Below are positions 1 to 7,518 of a DNA stretch of 64,000 nt, piece by piece (position 1 is the first letter of the stretch; each line of letters begins with the position of its first letter). The stretch comes from Rhodovulum robiginosum (GTDB taxonomy: Bacteria > Pseudomonadota > Alphaproteobacteria > Rhodobacterales > Rhodobacteraceae), in contig NZ_RWGU01000044.1 of NCBI RefSeq assembly GCF_003944755.1, positions 1-64,000 of the forward strand. Reading direction: 5' to 3'. Made by a program: the position numbers and the translations under genes. Under the pieces are notes generated by a model that saw only the letters and a program-made list of their open reading frames with translations, made no database searches and was not told the origin of the DNA.

Positions 1-195
1 CAGGCCCGCCAGCGCCGCGCGACGCGCGTCCGCGCCGGGGGGCAGCGTCACCACCACCGGGGCGCCGGTGGCCAGCGCCGCCTCGACCTGCCGGCGCAAC
101 AGCGCCCGGCCCGCGACCGGTTCGAGCAGCTTGTCGCGCCCGCCCATACGGGCGGAAGCCCCGGCGGCCAGGATCAGGATCGCGGTCTCGCTCAT
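1..195 (-). CDS. MobA/MocA-like nucleotidyltransferase, partial (3' end outside window)
   Basis: Only the first 65 codons are present; the gene runs off the left edge. The N-terminus reads as a beta strand followed by LAAGASARMGG and then DKLLEPV. This is the nucleotide-binding signature of the NTP_transf_3 (MobA-like) family, which includes the cytidylyltransferases of molybdenum cofactor maturation. Family membership is clear, but the substrate cannot be told from this fragment. An alternative in-frame ATG lies 9 nt upstream at 204. The gene is divergent in sense from nothing nearby; the next gene, ending at 240, is on the same strand. Confidence 0.75.
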   Translation of the reverse strand, partial: MSETAILILAAGASARMGGRDKLLEPVAGRALLRRQVEAALATGAPVVVTLPPGADARRAALAGL

Positions 196-239
196 GGCGG
201 CCATGCTAGGCCGGGCAGGGCGGTCGCGCCAGCGCCGCC

Positions 240-2648
240 TCAGCCCCGCATCCGGGCGCCGTCGGCATCGAACAGCGGCGTGGTGACGATGCGCGCGGGG
301 CGGCGTGCGCCCATCAGCTCGATCTCGACCGCGTGGCCGTCCCAGGCCGCGCCCGCCGGCACCAGCCCCAGCGCCACCGATTGCCCGGCCCAGTGGGCAT
401 AGCCGCCCGAGGTGCAGTAGCCCTGCACATGGCCGTCGATCCGGATCGGTTCGTAGGCTGTCACGTCCGCATCCTCGGCCTCGACCACCATCGCGCACAG
501 CTTGCGCCGCGGGCCCTTGGCGCGCTCGGCCTCGGCCGCCGCGCGGCCGATGAAGTCGCCCTTGCCGAAGGCGATGAACCGCTCGAGCCCGGTCTCGGCC
601 GGGGTGTAGTCGGGCGAATATTCCCGTAGCCACGCGCCAAAGAATTTCTCCAGCCTGAGGCTCATCAGCGCCCGCCCGCCGAAGGGGGTCAGGCCCATGG
701 GCTGCCCGGCTGCCCAAAGCGTGGCCCAGAGCGCACGCTGGGCCATCGGGTCGGTATAGATCTCGTAGCCCAGATCGCCGGTGTAGCTGACCCGCTGGAC
801 GAGACAATCGGCCATTCCGATACAAAACCGTTTCACATCGAGAAACCGAAACGCCTCTGCCGACACGTCCTGTCGCGTGCAGGCGGCCAGCAGGTCGCGT
901 GCCCGCGGCCCCGCGATCTGAAAGCCGGTGATCCGGTCCGAGACGTTTTCCACCCTCACGCCGTTCTCAAGATGCGCCTCGAACCAGCGGCGATGGACCT
1001 CTTGCGCGGCGTAGCTGGCGGTCAGGCGGAACTCGGTGTCCGACAGGCAAGAGACGGTGAAATCGCCCAAGAGCTTGCCCCGGGGCGAGAGCATGGGGCT
1101 CAGCGCCAGCCGCCCCGGCACGGGGATGCGCCCGGCCATGATCCGGTCGAGCCAGGCGCGGGCCCTGGGCCCGGTGACGCGGAACTTTCCGAAGGAATGG
1201 ATCTCGGCGATGCCCACGCCGTCGCGCACCGCGCGCGCCTCGCGCCCCACAGCCTCGAACGCGTTCGAGCGGCGGAACGAAGGGGTCTCGTACCGGGCCT
1301 CGCCCTCGGGGGCGAAATAGTTGACCACCTCCAGCCCGAACTGGTGCCCCCAGACCGCGCCCATCTCGTCGAACACCGGGTACATCGGCGTGGTGCGGAA
1401 CGGCCGCGCGGCGGGCAGCTCCTGGTTGGGGTAGGTCACGGAAAAGCGGTTCTGGTAGTTTTCCACGACCTTGGGCCGGGTATAGCCGGCGGTGATCCAG
1501 CGGCCGAAGCGGGCGACGTCCAGCGCCTGGGGGTTTTGCGGCGTCTCGCCCTCGATCATCCATTGCGCCAGCGTCAGCCCCACACCGCCGCCCTGGCTGA
1601 ACCCCGCCATCACCGCCACCGCGGCCCAGTAGTTGCGCAAGCCCGGCACGGGGCCCACCAGCGGGTTGCCGTCAGGGGCGAATGTGAAGGGGCCGTTGAT
1701 CACCGTCTTGACGCCCGCGCGTTCCAGCACCGGGAAGCGGCGATAGGCGAATTCTATGCTGTCCTCGACCTTGTCCAGCTTGTCGGGCAGCAACTCGTGG
1801 CCGAATTCCCAGGATGTGCCGTCCACCGCCCAGGGCTCGCAGGGCTGTTCGTAGAAGCCGATGCACAGCCCCTTGCCCTCTTGCCGCAGATAGCTTTCGC
1901 CGCCCGGGTCGATCACGTGGGGAAACTCTGTGTCGCGCCCGGCGATCTCGGGGATTTCCTCGGTTACCAGATACTGGTGCTCCATCGGGTGGAGCGGCAG
2001 GTAAAGCCCCGCCATCGCCGCCACCTCGCGCGCCCAGAGACCGCCGGCATTCACCAGATGCTCGGCGATCACCGTGCCCTTTTCGGTGACCACCTCCCAA
2101 CCCTCCGGGTGGGGGTTGGTCTCCAGCACGCGGTTGTGCAGCACGATCTCGGCACCGCCCATCCGCGCGGCCTTGGCATAGGCATGGGTGGTGCCCGAGG
2201 GGTCGAGATGGCCGTCCAGCGGGTCGTAGAGCGCGCCGAGGATGCCCTCCACATTGACCAGTTCGGCCATCGCCTTGATCTCGTCCGGCCCGAGGATCTC
2301 GGTGTCCAGCCCCATGTAGCGGTGCTTGGCCCGCTCGGCCTTCAGCATGTCGAACCGTTCGGGCGTGTCGGCCAGCGTCAGCCCGCCGACATGGTGCAGC
2401 CCGCAACTGAGGCCGGTGATTTCCTCCAGCTCCTTGTAGAGCCCGATCGTGTAGCCCTGCAGGGCGGCCATGTTGGTGTCGCCGTTCAGCGTGTGAAAGC
2501 CCCCCGCCGCGTGCCAGGTCGACCCGCTGGTCAGCTCCGACCGCTCGATCAGCATCACGTCGGACCAGCCCAGCTTGGTCAGGTGGTAAAGCACCGAACA
2601 CCCCACCACCCCGCCGCCGATCACGCAGACCTTCACATGGCTTTTCAT
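240..2648 (-). CDS. FAD-dependent dehydrogenase with GcvT domain (dimethylglycine/sarcosine dehydrogenase family)
   Basis: 802 aa. The N-terminus has a Rossmann dinucleotide site (VIGGGVVG, residues 9-16), followed by the STWHAAGG segment. In this family the histidine here (His46) carries covalently bound FAD. An FAD-oxidoreductase half is followed by an aminomethyltransferase-like half (GIAEIHSFGKFRVTGPRAR begins it) that ends in a GcvT C-terminal barrel. This order is that of dimethylglycine and sarcosine dehydrogenases, which oxidise N-methyl groups and pass the one-carbon unit to tetrahydrofolate. The ATG at 2648 is preceded by GAGGGGA at a good distance, so I prefer it to the in-frame ATG 15 nt further upstream. 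The exact N-methyl substrate is not determined. The GlxA-type regulator at 9281-10294 belongs to a family that often controls such genes, but it is not adjacent. Confidence 0.85.
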   Translation of the reverse strand: MKSHVKVCVIGGGVVGCSVLYHLTKLGWSDVMLIERSELTSGSTWHAAGGFHTLNGDTNMAALQGYTIGLYKELEEITGLSCGLHHVGGLTLADTPERFDMLKAERAKHRYMGLDTEILGPDEIKAMAELVNVEGILGALYDPLDGHLDPSGTTHAYAKAARMGGAEIVLHNRVLETNPHPEGWEVVTEKGTVIAEHLVNAGGLWAREVAAMAGLYLPLHPMEHQYLVTEEIPEIAGRDTEFPHVIDPGGESYLRQEGKGLCIGFYEQPCEPWAVDGTSWEFGHELLPDKLDKVEDSIEFAYRRFPVLERAGVKTVINGPFTFAPDGNPLVGPVPGLRNYWAAVAVMAGFSQGGGVGLTLAQWMIEGETPQNPQALDVARFGRWITAGYTRPKVVENYQNRFSVTYPNQELPAARPFRTTPMYPVFDEMGAVWGHQFGLEVVNYFAPEGEARYETPSFRRSNAFEAVGREARAVRDGVGIAEIHSFGKFRVTGPRARAWLDRIMAGRIPVPGRLALSPMLSPRGKLLGDFTVSCLSDTEFRLTASYAAQEVHRRWFEAHLENGVRVENVSDRITGFQIAGPRARDLLAACTRQDVSAEAFRFLDVKRFCIGMADCLVQRVSYTGDLGYEIYTDPMAQRALWATLWAAGQPMGLTPFGGRALMSLRLEKFFGAWLREYSPDYTPAETGLERFIAFGKGDFIGRAAAEAERAKGPRRKLCAMVVEAEDADVTAYEPIRIDGHVQGYCTSGGYAHWAGQSVALGLVPAGAAWDGHAVEIELMGARRPARIVTTPLFDADGARMRG

Positions 2649-2828
2649 CGCGTCCCCTCGCATCTCCCTTGTGGCCGAGCGTGGCGGGGCGGGCAGGGGG
2701 GCGGCATGGTCATCCGCGACAGAAGCTGTCGTTTTCAGGCCGGTCTGACGGTCAGGGCTTCTGAAGCAATTTGGAGGTAGCCGCGGGTTGTGTTAATCTT
2801 AATTAATATAACGTAATCGGTGCTGTCC

Positions 2829-3077
2829 ATGAGATGGTTGTTTCAATGGACGCTCGCAGTGATTTGCTTCGCATGTATCGCTACGGGCGGATTGGCCGAA
2901 GCCAAATCTCCGGCTGATGCGGCTGGCGTGGCTGAACGTCTACGGACCCTTCAAGCTTCCGAGGCTATCAAGGTCTATTGCTGCAAGACCTGTCGAAAAG
3001 GCAAGGCTTGCGGCGACAGTTGTATCAGCAGGTCGAAGAGTTGTCACAAGCCGCCTGGATGTGCCTGCGACGGTTAA
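2829..3077 (+). CDS. small secreted cysteine-rich protein of unknown function
   Basis: 82 aa from the ATG at 2829; an in-frame GTG at 2820 would add three residues. Residues 1-25 look like a Sec signal peptide (basic start, hydrophobic core, then GLAEA). The last 32 residues hold eight cysteines, including the string CRKGKACGDSCISRSKSCH and a terminal PPGCACDG, so a disulfide-bonded or metal-binding periplasmic fold is likely. I recognise the KGKACGDSCI pattern as recurrent in small bacterial secreted proteins but know no function for it. Base composition is clearly less GC-rich than the flanks, and an AT-rich tract (about 2790-2812) precedes it. No strong Shine-Dalgarno site is visible. It converges on the liv operon with 6 nt between the stop codons. 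Confidence 0.65.
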   Translation: MRWLFQWTLAVICFACIATGGLAEAKSPADAAGVAERLRTLQASEAIKVYCCKTCRKGKACGDSCISRSKSCHKPPGCACDG

Positions 3078-3083
3078 CGTTTC

Positions 3084-4382
3084 CTAGCGTTCGGGGATCA
3101 GCCCGCGCGGGCTGAAACGCAGAACCACCAGCAGGATCACCCCCATGGTCAGCAGGCGCATATGCGCGACGCTGTCCAGCAGATGCGCCTTGAGGCCCGA
3201 GTCCTCGGCCATGCCCGCGGTCAGAACGTTCATCAGGAAGGCGCCGAAGGGCTCGACCTCGACCCAGAGGAACCAGATCAGGAAACCGCCCAGCACCGCG
3301 CCCCAGTTGTTGCCCGAGCCGCCGACGATCACCATCACCCAGATCAAAAACGTATAGCGCAGCGGCTGGTACGAACTGGGCGTGAGCTGCCCGTCGAGCG
3401 TCGTCATCATCGCGCCCGCCAGCCCGCAGATGGCCGAGCCCAGGATAAACACCTGCAGGTGCCGGGCCTTGACGTCCTTGCCCATCGCCTCGGCCGCCAC
3501 CTCGTTGTCGCGCACCGCGCGCATCATCCGGCCCCAGGGCGAATTCAGCGCCTTTTCCGCCAGCCAGATCAGCGCCAGCAGCACGGCCAGGAACAGCGCC
3601 GCATAAAGCAGCTTGACGTAAAGCGTCGAGGCGACGACCGGGTCCAGCCCCAGCCCCTGGGCGTTCTCGACAAACCCGGGGCTTTGCTGAAGGTCCACCT
3701 CGTAGGGCACCGGGCGCGGCAGGCCGATCACGTTCTTCACGCCGCGGCTCAGCCAGTCCTCGTTCTTCAGCACCGCGATGACGATCTCGGCGATGCCCAG
3801 CGTCGCGATGGCCAGGTAATCCGACCTCAGCCCCAGCGCGGTCTTGCCGATCGCCCAGGCCGCGCCCGCGGCCAGCAGCCCGCCCACCGGCCAGGCCAGC
3901 AGCACCGGCAGGCCAAGCCCGCCGAGATAACCGGTCGAGGCCGCATCGACCGCCTCGATGGCATTCGCCGCCGGGTCGAACACGAAGCGGTAGAGGAAGA
4001 ACCCCGCGACCAGCCAGGCCACCATCGCCAGCGCCCGCGCCCGGCCCTTGGCCATCCGCTGCCACAGCGCGACCGCGCCCGCGATCACCCCCGCGCCCAG
4101 CACCAGCGCCAGCAGCATCCGCCCGCCGCCCGCGGCCCAGGCCGCGCCCACCGGCGGCATCGCCACGATCACCGCGGCCAGCCCGCCGAGCGCGACAAAG
4201 CCCATCACGCCCACGTTGAAGAGCCCGGCATAGCCCCATTGCATGTTGACCCCCAGAGCCATGATCGCCGAGATCAGCCCCATGTTGAGGATGGAAAGCG
4301 CCGTGTTCCAGCTTTGCAGGAACCCCACGCCGAGGATCAGCAGCGCCACGAAGACGAAGAGAAGGGCGTCGCGCATTGTCAT
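3084..4382 (-). CDS. livM: branched-chain amino acid-type ABC transporter permease LivM
   Basis: 432 aa polytopic membrane protein and last gene of the liv-type operon. The region with ALGVNMQWGYAGLFNVG and the later LRSDYLAIATLGIAEI are signatures of the LivM branch of the BPD_transp_2 permeases, which form the inner-membrane channel with LivH. Its ATG overlaps the LivH stop codon as ATGA, which fixes the start and indicates translational coupling. It is longer than many LivM proteins because of an insertion between the first and second conserved blocks (about residues 60-130, hydrophobic with a basic turn). Substrate could be branched-chain amino acids, amides or urea. Confidence 0.9.
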   Translation of the reverse strand: MTMRDALLFVFVALLILGVGFLQSWNTALSILNMGLISAIMALGVNMQWGYAGLFNVGVMGFVALGGLAAVIVAMPPVGAAWAAGGGRMLLALVLGAGVIAGAVALWQRMAKGRARALAMVAWLVAGFFLYRFVFDPAANAIEAVDAASTGYLGGLGLPVLLAWPVGGLLAAGAAWAIGKTALGLRSDYLAIATLGIAEIVIAVLKNEDWLSRGVKNVIGLPRPVPYEVDLQQSPGFVENAQGLGLDPVVASTLYVKLLYAALFLAVLLALIWLAEKALNSPWGRMMRAVRDNEVAAEAMGKDVKARHLQVFILGSAICGLAGAMMTTLDGQLTPSSYQPLRYTFLIWVMVIVGGSGNNWGAVLGGFLIWFLWVEVEPFGAFLMNVLTAGMAEDSGLKAHLLDSVAHMRLLTMGVILLVVLRFSPRGLIPER

Positions 4383-5392
4383 ACCGCTTTCCCCCTGAAC
4401 AGGCCCGTCGGGCGGAACAGCAGCACGATCACCAGGATCACGAAGCTGACCGCGAACTTGTAATCGGTCGAAAGGAGCTGGACCAGGCCGTCCGGCTCCA
4501 GCCGCTCGGGCAAGAGATACCCCAGCACCTTCTTGAAGGCATAGGTGATCGTCACCTCGGAATAGGCGATCACGAAGCCCCCGGCGATGGCGCCCACCGG
4601 GCTGCCCAGGCCGCCCACGATGGCCGAGGCGAAGATCGGCAGCAACAGCTGGAAATAGGTGAAGGGCTTGAAGGATTTGTCCAATCCGTAGAGAACACCC
4701 GCGATTGTCGCCAGCGCGGCAACGATGATCCAGGTGATCGCCACCACGCGTTCGGGGTTGATGCCCGACAGCAGCGCCAGGTCCTCGTTGTCGGAAAAGG
4801 CCCGCATCGACTTGCCCGTCCGGGTCCGGTTGAGAAACCAGAACAAGAGCACCACCACGATCATCGCCGTGACCAGCGTGATGCCTTGCGTGGTGCGGAT
4901 CGCCAGCCCCTCGTCGAGGCCCGTCATCTCCTTGAAGGCGCGCGCGGTGATGATGAACCGCTCGCCATCGGCAAAGCGCTGGTCGTCGGGCCCGATGATG
5001 AAGCGCACCAGACCGTTGAGGATGAACATCACCCCCATCGAGACGATCACCAGGATCACCGGCTTGGCCTTCTGCGCGCGGTAAAAGCGGTAGACCACCC
5101 GGTCGGTGGCCAGCAGCAACAGCGCGGTGCCGGCGATGCCCGCCGGCAGCGCCAGCAGCGCGGTGGGCAGCGGCCCCAGCCCGACGCCCAGCGATTGCAG
5201 CCACCAGGTGAACAGCACGGTGAGCATGGTGCCAAAGGCCATCGTGTCGCCATGGGCGAAGTTGGAAAACCGCAGGATGCCGTAGATCAGCGTCACCCCC
5301 AGCGCGCCCAGCGCGAGCTGCGCGCCATAGGCGGTGGCCGGGATCAGCACGAAGTTGGAAAACGCGACCAGCGCGTTCAGAAGGTCTGTCAT
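4379..5392 (-). CDS. livH: branched-chain amino acid-type ABC transporter permease LivH
   Basis: 337 aa inner-membrane permease. The N-terminal half contains QLALGALGVTLIYGILRFSNFAHGD, the usual LivH signature, and the C-terminal half ASAIVGGLGSPVGAIAGG, a cytoplasmic coupling loop typical of the family. It forms the heterodimeric channel with LivM. It overlaps the preceding small gene and the following livM by ATGA junctions, so it sits inside one translationally coupled transcript. Confidence 0.92.
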   Translation of the reverse strand: MTDLLNALVAFSNFVLIPATAYGAQLALGALGVTLIYGILRFSNFAHGDTMAFGTMLTVLFTWWLQSLGVGLGPLPTALLALPAGIAGTALLLLATDRVVYRFYRAQKAKPVILVIVSMGVMFILNGLVRFIIGPDDQRFADGERFIITARAFKEMTGLDEGLAIRTTQGITLVTAMIVVVLLFWFLNRTRTGKSMRAFSDNEDLALLSGINPERVVAITWIIVAALATIAGVLYGLDKSFKPFTYFQLLLPIFASAIVGGLGSPVGAIAGGFVIAYSEVTITYAFKKVLGYLLPERLEPDGLVQLLSTDYKFAVSFVILVIVLLFRPTGLFRGKAV

Positions 5393-5799
5393 TGCTCAGG
5401 CTCCTCGCAGGTTCCGAGGATGGTGATCGCCACCGCCTCGCGGGCCACACCGTCCGCGCCAAGGCGGACCAAGCTGTGGCGGGTCAGCACGAAGCGGTAA
5501 TCGTCGAACACCGTCATCGCACCCGCGCCCTGGCCCTCTTCCAGCGCGCCGCCGCTCGCCTGCAACAGCGTGCCGGCGGCGTCGGGCAGGCGGGTGAATT
5601 CGTAAAAGCTCTCGTCATCAGGGGTGGTCAGCACCACCTTGTCGCCCGTGCGCCGGCCCACCTTCAGCGCGTAGGGCACCTCGGCGGGCTCGCATGCGCC
5701 CAGGGTTGTAACGCAGGCCAGCCGCGCGGTGCAGTCGAGCTCCAGCGCAAGCGCCGGGCCGGCCCACAAGATCGGCAGGGCGATGAGAATTGCGCGCAT
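5389..5799 (-). CDS. small periplasmic protein encoded within the liv operon
   Basis: 136 aa from the ATG at 5799. A longer frame continues upstream, but its extra residues are arginine-rich and the signal peptide begins at this methionine (MRAILIALPILWAGPALA). The mature part has cysteines in a CTARLACVTTLGAC arrangement, plus one near the C-terminus, and no recognised domain. It lies between livF and livH and shares an ATGA overlap with livH, so it must be co-expressed with the importer. An accessory periplasmic role is an inference from position only. Confidence 0.75.
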   Translation of the reverse strand: MRAILIALPILWAGPALALELDCTARLACVTTLGACEPAEVPYALKVGRRTGDKVVLTTPDDESFYEFTRLPDAAGTLLQASGGALEEGQGAGAMTVFDDYRFVLTRHSLVRLGADGVAREAVAITILGTCEEPEQ

Positions 5800-5871
5800 G
5801 CCCAGCCCTCTCCGCACCGTCCGGTGCAGCGCTTGCCGCGATTGCCGAGGGAAAGGAAACCGCCCCATCGC

Positions 5872-6582
5872 TCAGCCCCCCAGAAAGGTCCGCCGAACCT
5901 CGGGATCGGCGAGAAGCGCCTTGCCCGTGTCCGTATAGGCGTTGCGCCCCTGGACCAGCACATAGCCCTTGTCCGCGATCTCCAGCGCCTGGCGGGCGTT
6001 CTGCTCGACCATCAGGATCGAGATACCGGTGCGCGCGACCTCGATGATCCGGTCGAACAGCTCGTCCATCACGATGGGCGACACGCCCGCGGTGGGCTCG
6101 TCCAGCATCAAAACCTTGGGCTTGGTCATCAGCGCCCGGCCCACGGCCACCTGCTGGCGCTGCCCGCCCGACAGCTCTCCCGCCGCCTGCCGGCGCTTTT
6201 CCCGCAGGATCGGGAACAGCCGGTACACCTCCTCGATGGTGGCCGCGATGTCGTCGCGGCGCAAAAATGCGCCCATCTCGAGGTTTTCCTCGACGCTCAT
6301 CGAGGTGAAGATGTTGTTGTTCTGAGGCACGAAGGCCATGCCCTTGGCCACGCGGGCCTGGGGCGTCAGGGCGGTGATGTCCTCTCCGGCCAGCCGCACG
6401 GCGCCCTTGTGGATGGTCAGCATCCCGAAAACCGCCTTCATCGCGGTCGATTTCCCCGCGCCGTTGGGCCCGACGATCACCGCGATCTCGCCCGCGTCGA
6501 CGGCGACGGTGCAGGCATGCAGGATGTCGGCCCCGCCATAGCCCCCGGTCATGCCCTCGCCGATAAGGAAAGGTTCCGCCAT
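5872..6582 (-). CDS. livF: ABC transporter ATP-binding protein LivF
   Basis: 236 aa, the usual LivF length. Walker A is GPNGAGKS (residues 38-45), the ABC signature LSGGQRQQ, and Walker B VLMLDEPTAG. It supplies one of the two ATPase subunits that power the LivHM channel at the inner face of the membrane. The ATG at 6582 is preceded by a G-rich stretch. The open frame continues upstream but loses similarity there. The intergenic space to livG (6583-6653) carries one copy of the CTTCTTCTT repeat described separately. Confidence 0.92.
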   Translation of the reverse strand: MAEPFLIGEGMTGGYGGADILHACTVAVDAGEIAVIVGPNGAGKSTAMKAVFGMLTIHKGAVRLAGEDITALTPQARVAKGMAFVPQNNNIFTSMSVEENLEMGAFLRRDDIAATIEEVYRLFPILREKRRQAAGELSGGQRQQVAVGRALMTKPKVLMLDEPTAGVSPIVMDELFDRIIEVARTGISILMVEQNARQALEIADKGYVLVQGRNAYTDTGKALLADPEVRRTFLGG

Positions 6583-6592
6583 GCGCGCCCAG

Positions 6593-6621
6593 CCCCTTCT
6601 TCTTCTTGGTTCAAATACCCG
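6593..6621. repeat. CTTCTTCTT...AAATACCC intergenic repeat, copy 1
   Basis: The sequence has CCCCTTCTTCTTCTTGG, a short spacer, then CAAATACCC. Similar segments lie at 28673-28712, 33149-33181 and, inverted, 46398-46430. This copy is between livG and livF, read in the operon sense as GGGTATTTG followed by an AAGAAGAAG run just ahead of the livF start. Confidence 0.55.
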
Positions 6622-6653
6622 TTTTCCGGCAGGCCAGAGCCGCCGCGCGACGG

Positions 6654-7439
6654 TCAGGCAATGCCCTGTTTCACCTTGTTCTTCAGACCCGTACCCAGAT
6701 AGGCCTCGATCACCGCCTCGTTTTTCATGATCTCGCTGGCCGCACCCTCGGCCAGCACCTTGCCCTCGGCCATCACGATCACCGGGTCGCAAAGCCGCCC
6801 GATGAAATCCATGTCATGCTCGATCAGGCAGAATGTATAGCCGCGCTCTTCGTTGAGCCGCAGGATCGCGTCGCCGATCGTGTTCAGCAGCGTCCGGTTC
6901 ACGCCCGCGCCCACCTCGTCGAGAAACACCACCCGTGCGTCCACCATCATCGTGCGTCCGAGCTCCAGCAGCTTTTTCTGCCCGCCCGAAAGGTTGCCGG
7001 CCCGCTCGTCGGCCAAATGGTCGATGGTCAGGAAATCCAGCACCTCGTCGGCCTTCTGCGCCAGGGCGCGTTCCTCGGCCGAGACGCGCCCGCGCGCGAA
7101 CCAGGCATTCCACAGCCGCTCGCCCGACTGGCCGCCGGGCACCATCATCAGGTTCTCGCGCACGGTCATCGACGAAAACTCGTGCGCGATCTGGAAGGTC
7201 CTGAGCAGCCCCTTGTGAAACAGCTCGTGCGGGGGCAGGCCGGTGATGTCTTCGCCGGCCATCGTCACGCGCCCGGCGGTCGGTTGAAGAACGCCTGCAA
7301 TCACATTGAAAAGGGTCGATTTTCCCGCGCCGTTCGGGCCGATCAGCCCGGTGATCGACCCCTCGCGGATTTCCAGCGAGGCGCCGTCGACCGCGCGGAA
7401 GCCGCCGAAATGCCTGTGCATGTTCTCGACCACGATCAT
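6654..7439 (-). CDS. livG: ABC transporter ATP-binding protein LivG
   Basis: 261 aa. Walker A GPNGAGKS lies near residues 34-41, with the signature LSGGQKKLLELG and Walker B VVFLDEVGAGVN. The proline that usually follows DE in Walker B is a valine here, a mild departure seen in some Liv ATPases. The C-terminal extension after the catalytic core (ending NKVKQGIA) is typical of LivG. The ATG at 7439 starts MIVVENMHRHFGG, the normal LivG N-terminus. The gene lies downstream of the binding protein, separated by a hairpin terminator. Confidence 0.92.
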   Translation of the reverse strand: MIVVENMHRHFGGFRAVDGASLEIREGSITGLIGPNGAGKSTLFNVIAGVLQPTAGRVTMAGEDITGLPPHELFHKGLLRTFQIAHEFSSMTVRENLMMVPGGQSGERLWNAWFARGRVSAEERALAQKADEVLDFLTIDHLADERAGNLSGGQKKLLELGRTMMVDARVVFLDEVGAGVNRTLLNTIGDAILRLNEERGYTFCLIEHDMDFIGRLCDPVIVMAEGKVLAEGAASEIMKNEAVIEAYLGTGLKNKVKQGIA

Positions 7440-7465
7440 CGCGCGACCTTGCCCCCGGGTTTTCC

Positions 7466-7497
7466 AAAAAGACAGCCCGGCACCGGGCCGGGCTGTC
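7466..7497 (-). terminator. intrinsic terminator/attenuator between the binding-protein gene and livG
   Basis: GACAGCCCGG (7471-7480) pairs perfectly with CCGGGCTGTC (7488-7497) around a 7-nt loop. On the minus strand the stem is followed by five U residues (7470-7466). Its place right after the binding-protein stop and before livG would allow partial termination, giving more binding protein than membrane components, a known arrangement in ABC importer operons. Confidence 0.85.
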
Positions 7498-7518
7498 ATA
7501 ATCATTTCGCAATGGCTG

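Noticed and set aside
972-2780. A 602-codon open frame on the plus strand across the demethylating dehydrogenase
   Set aside because: Antisense shadow; the minus-strand product has clear FAD and GcvT motifs.
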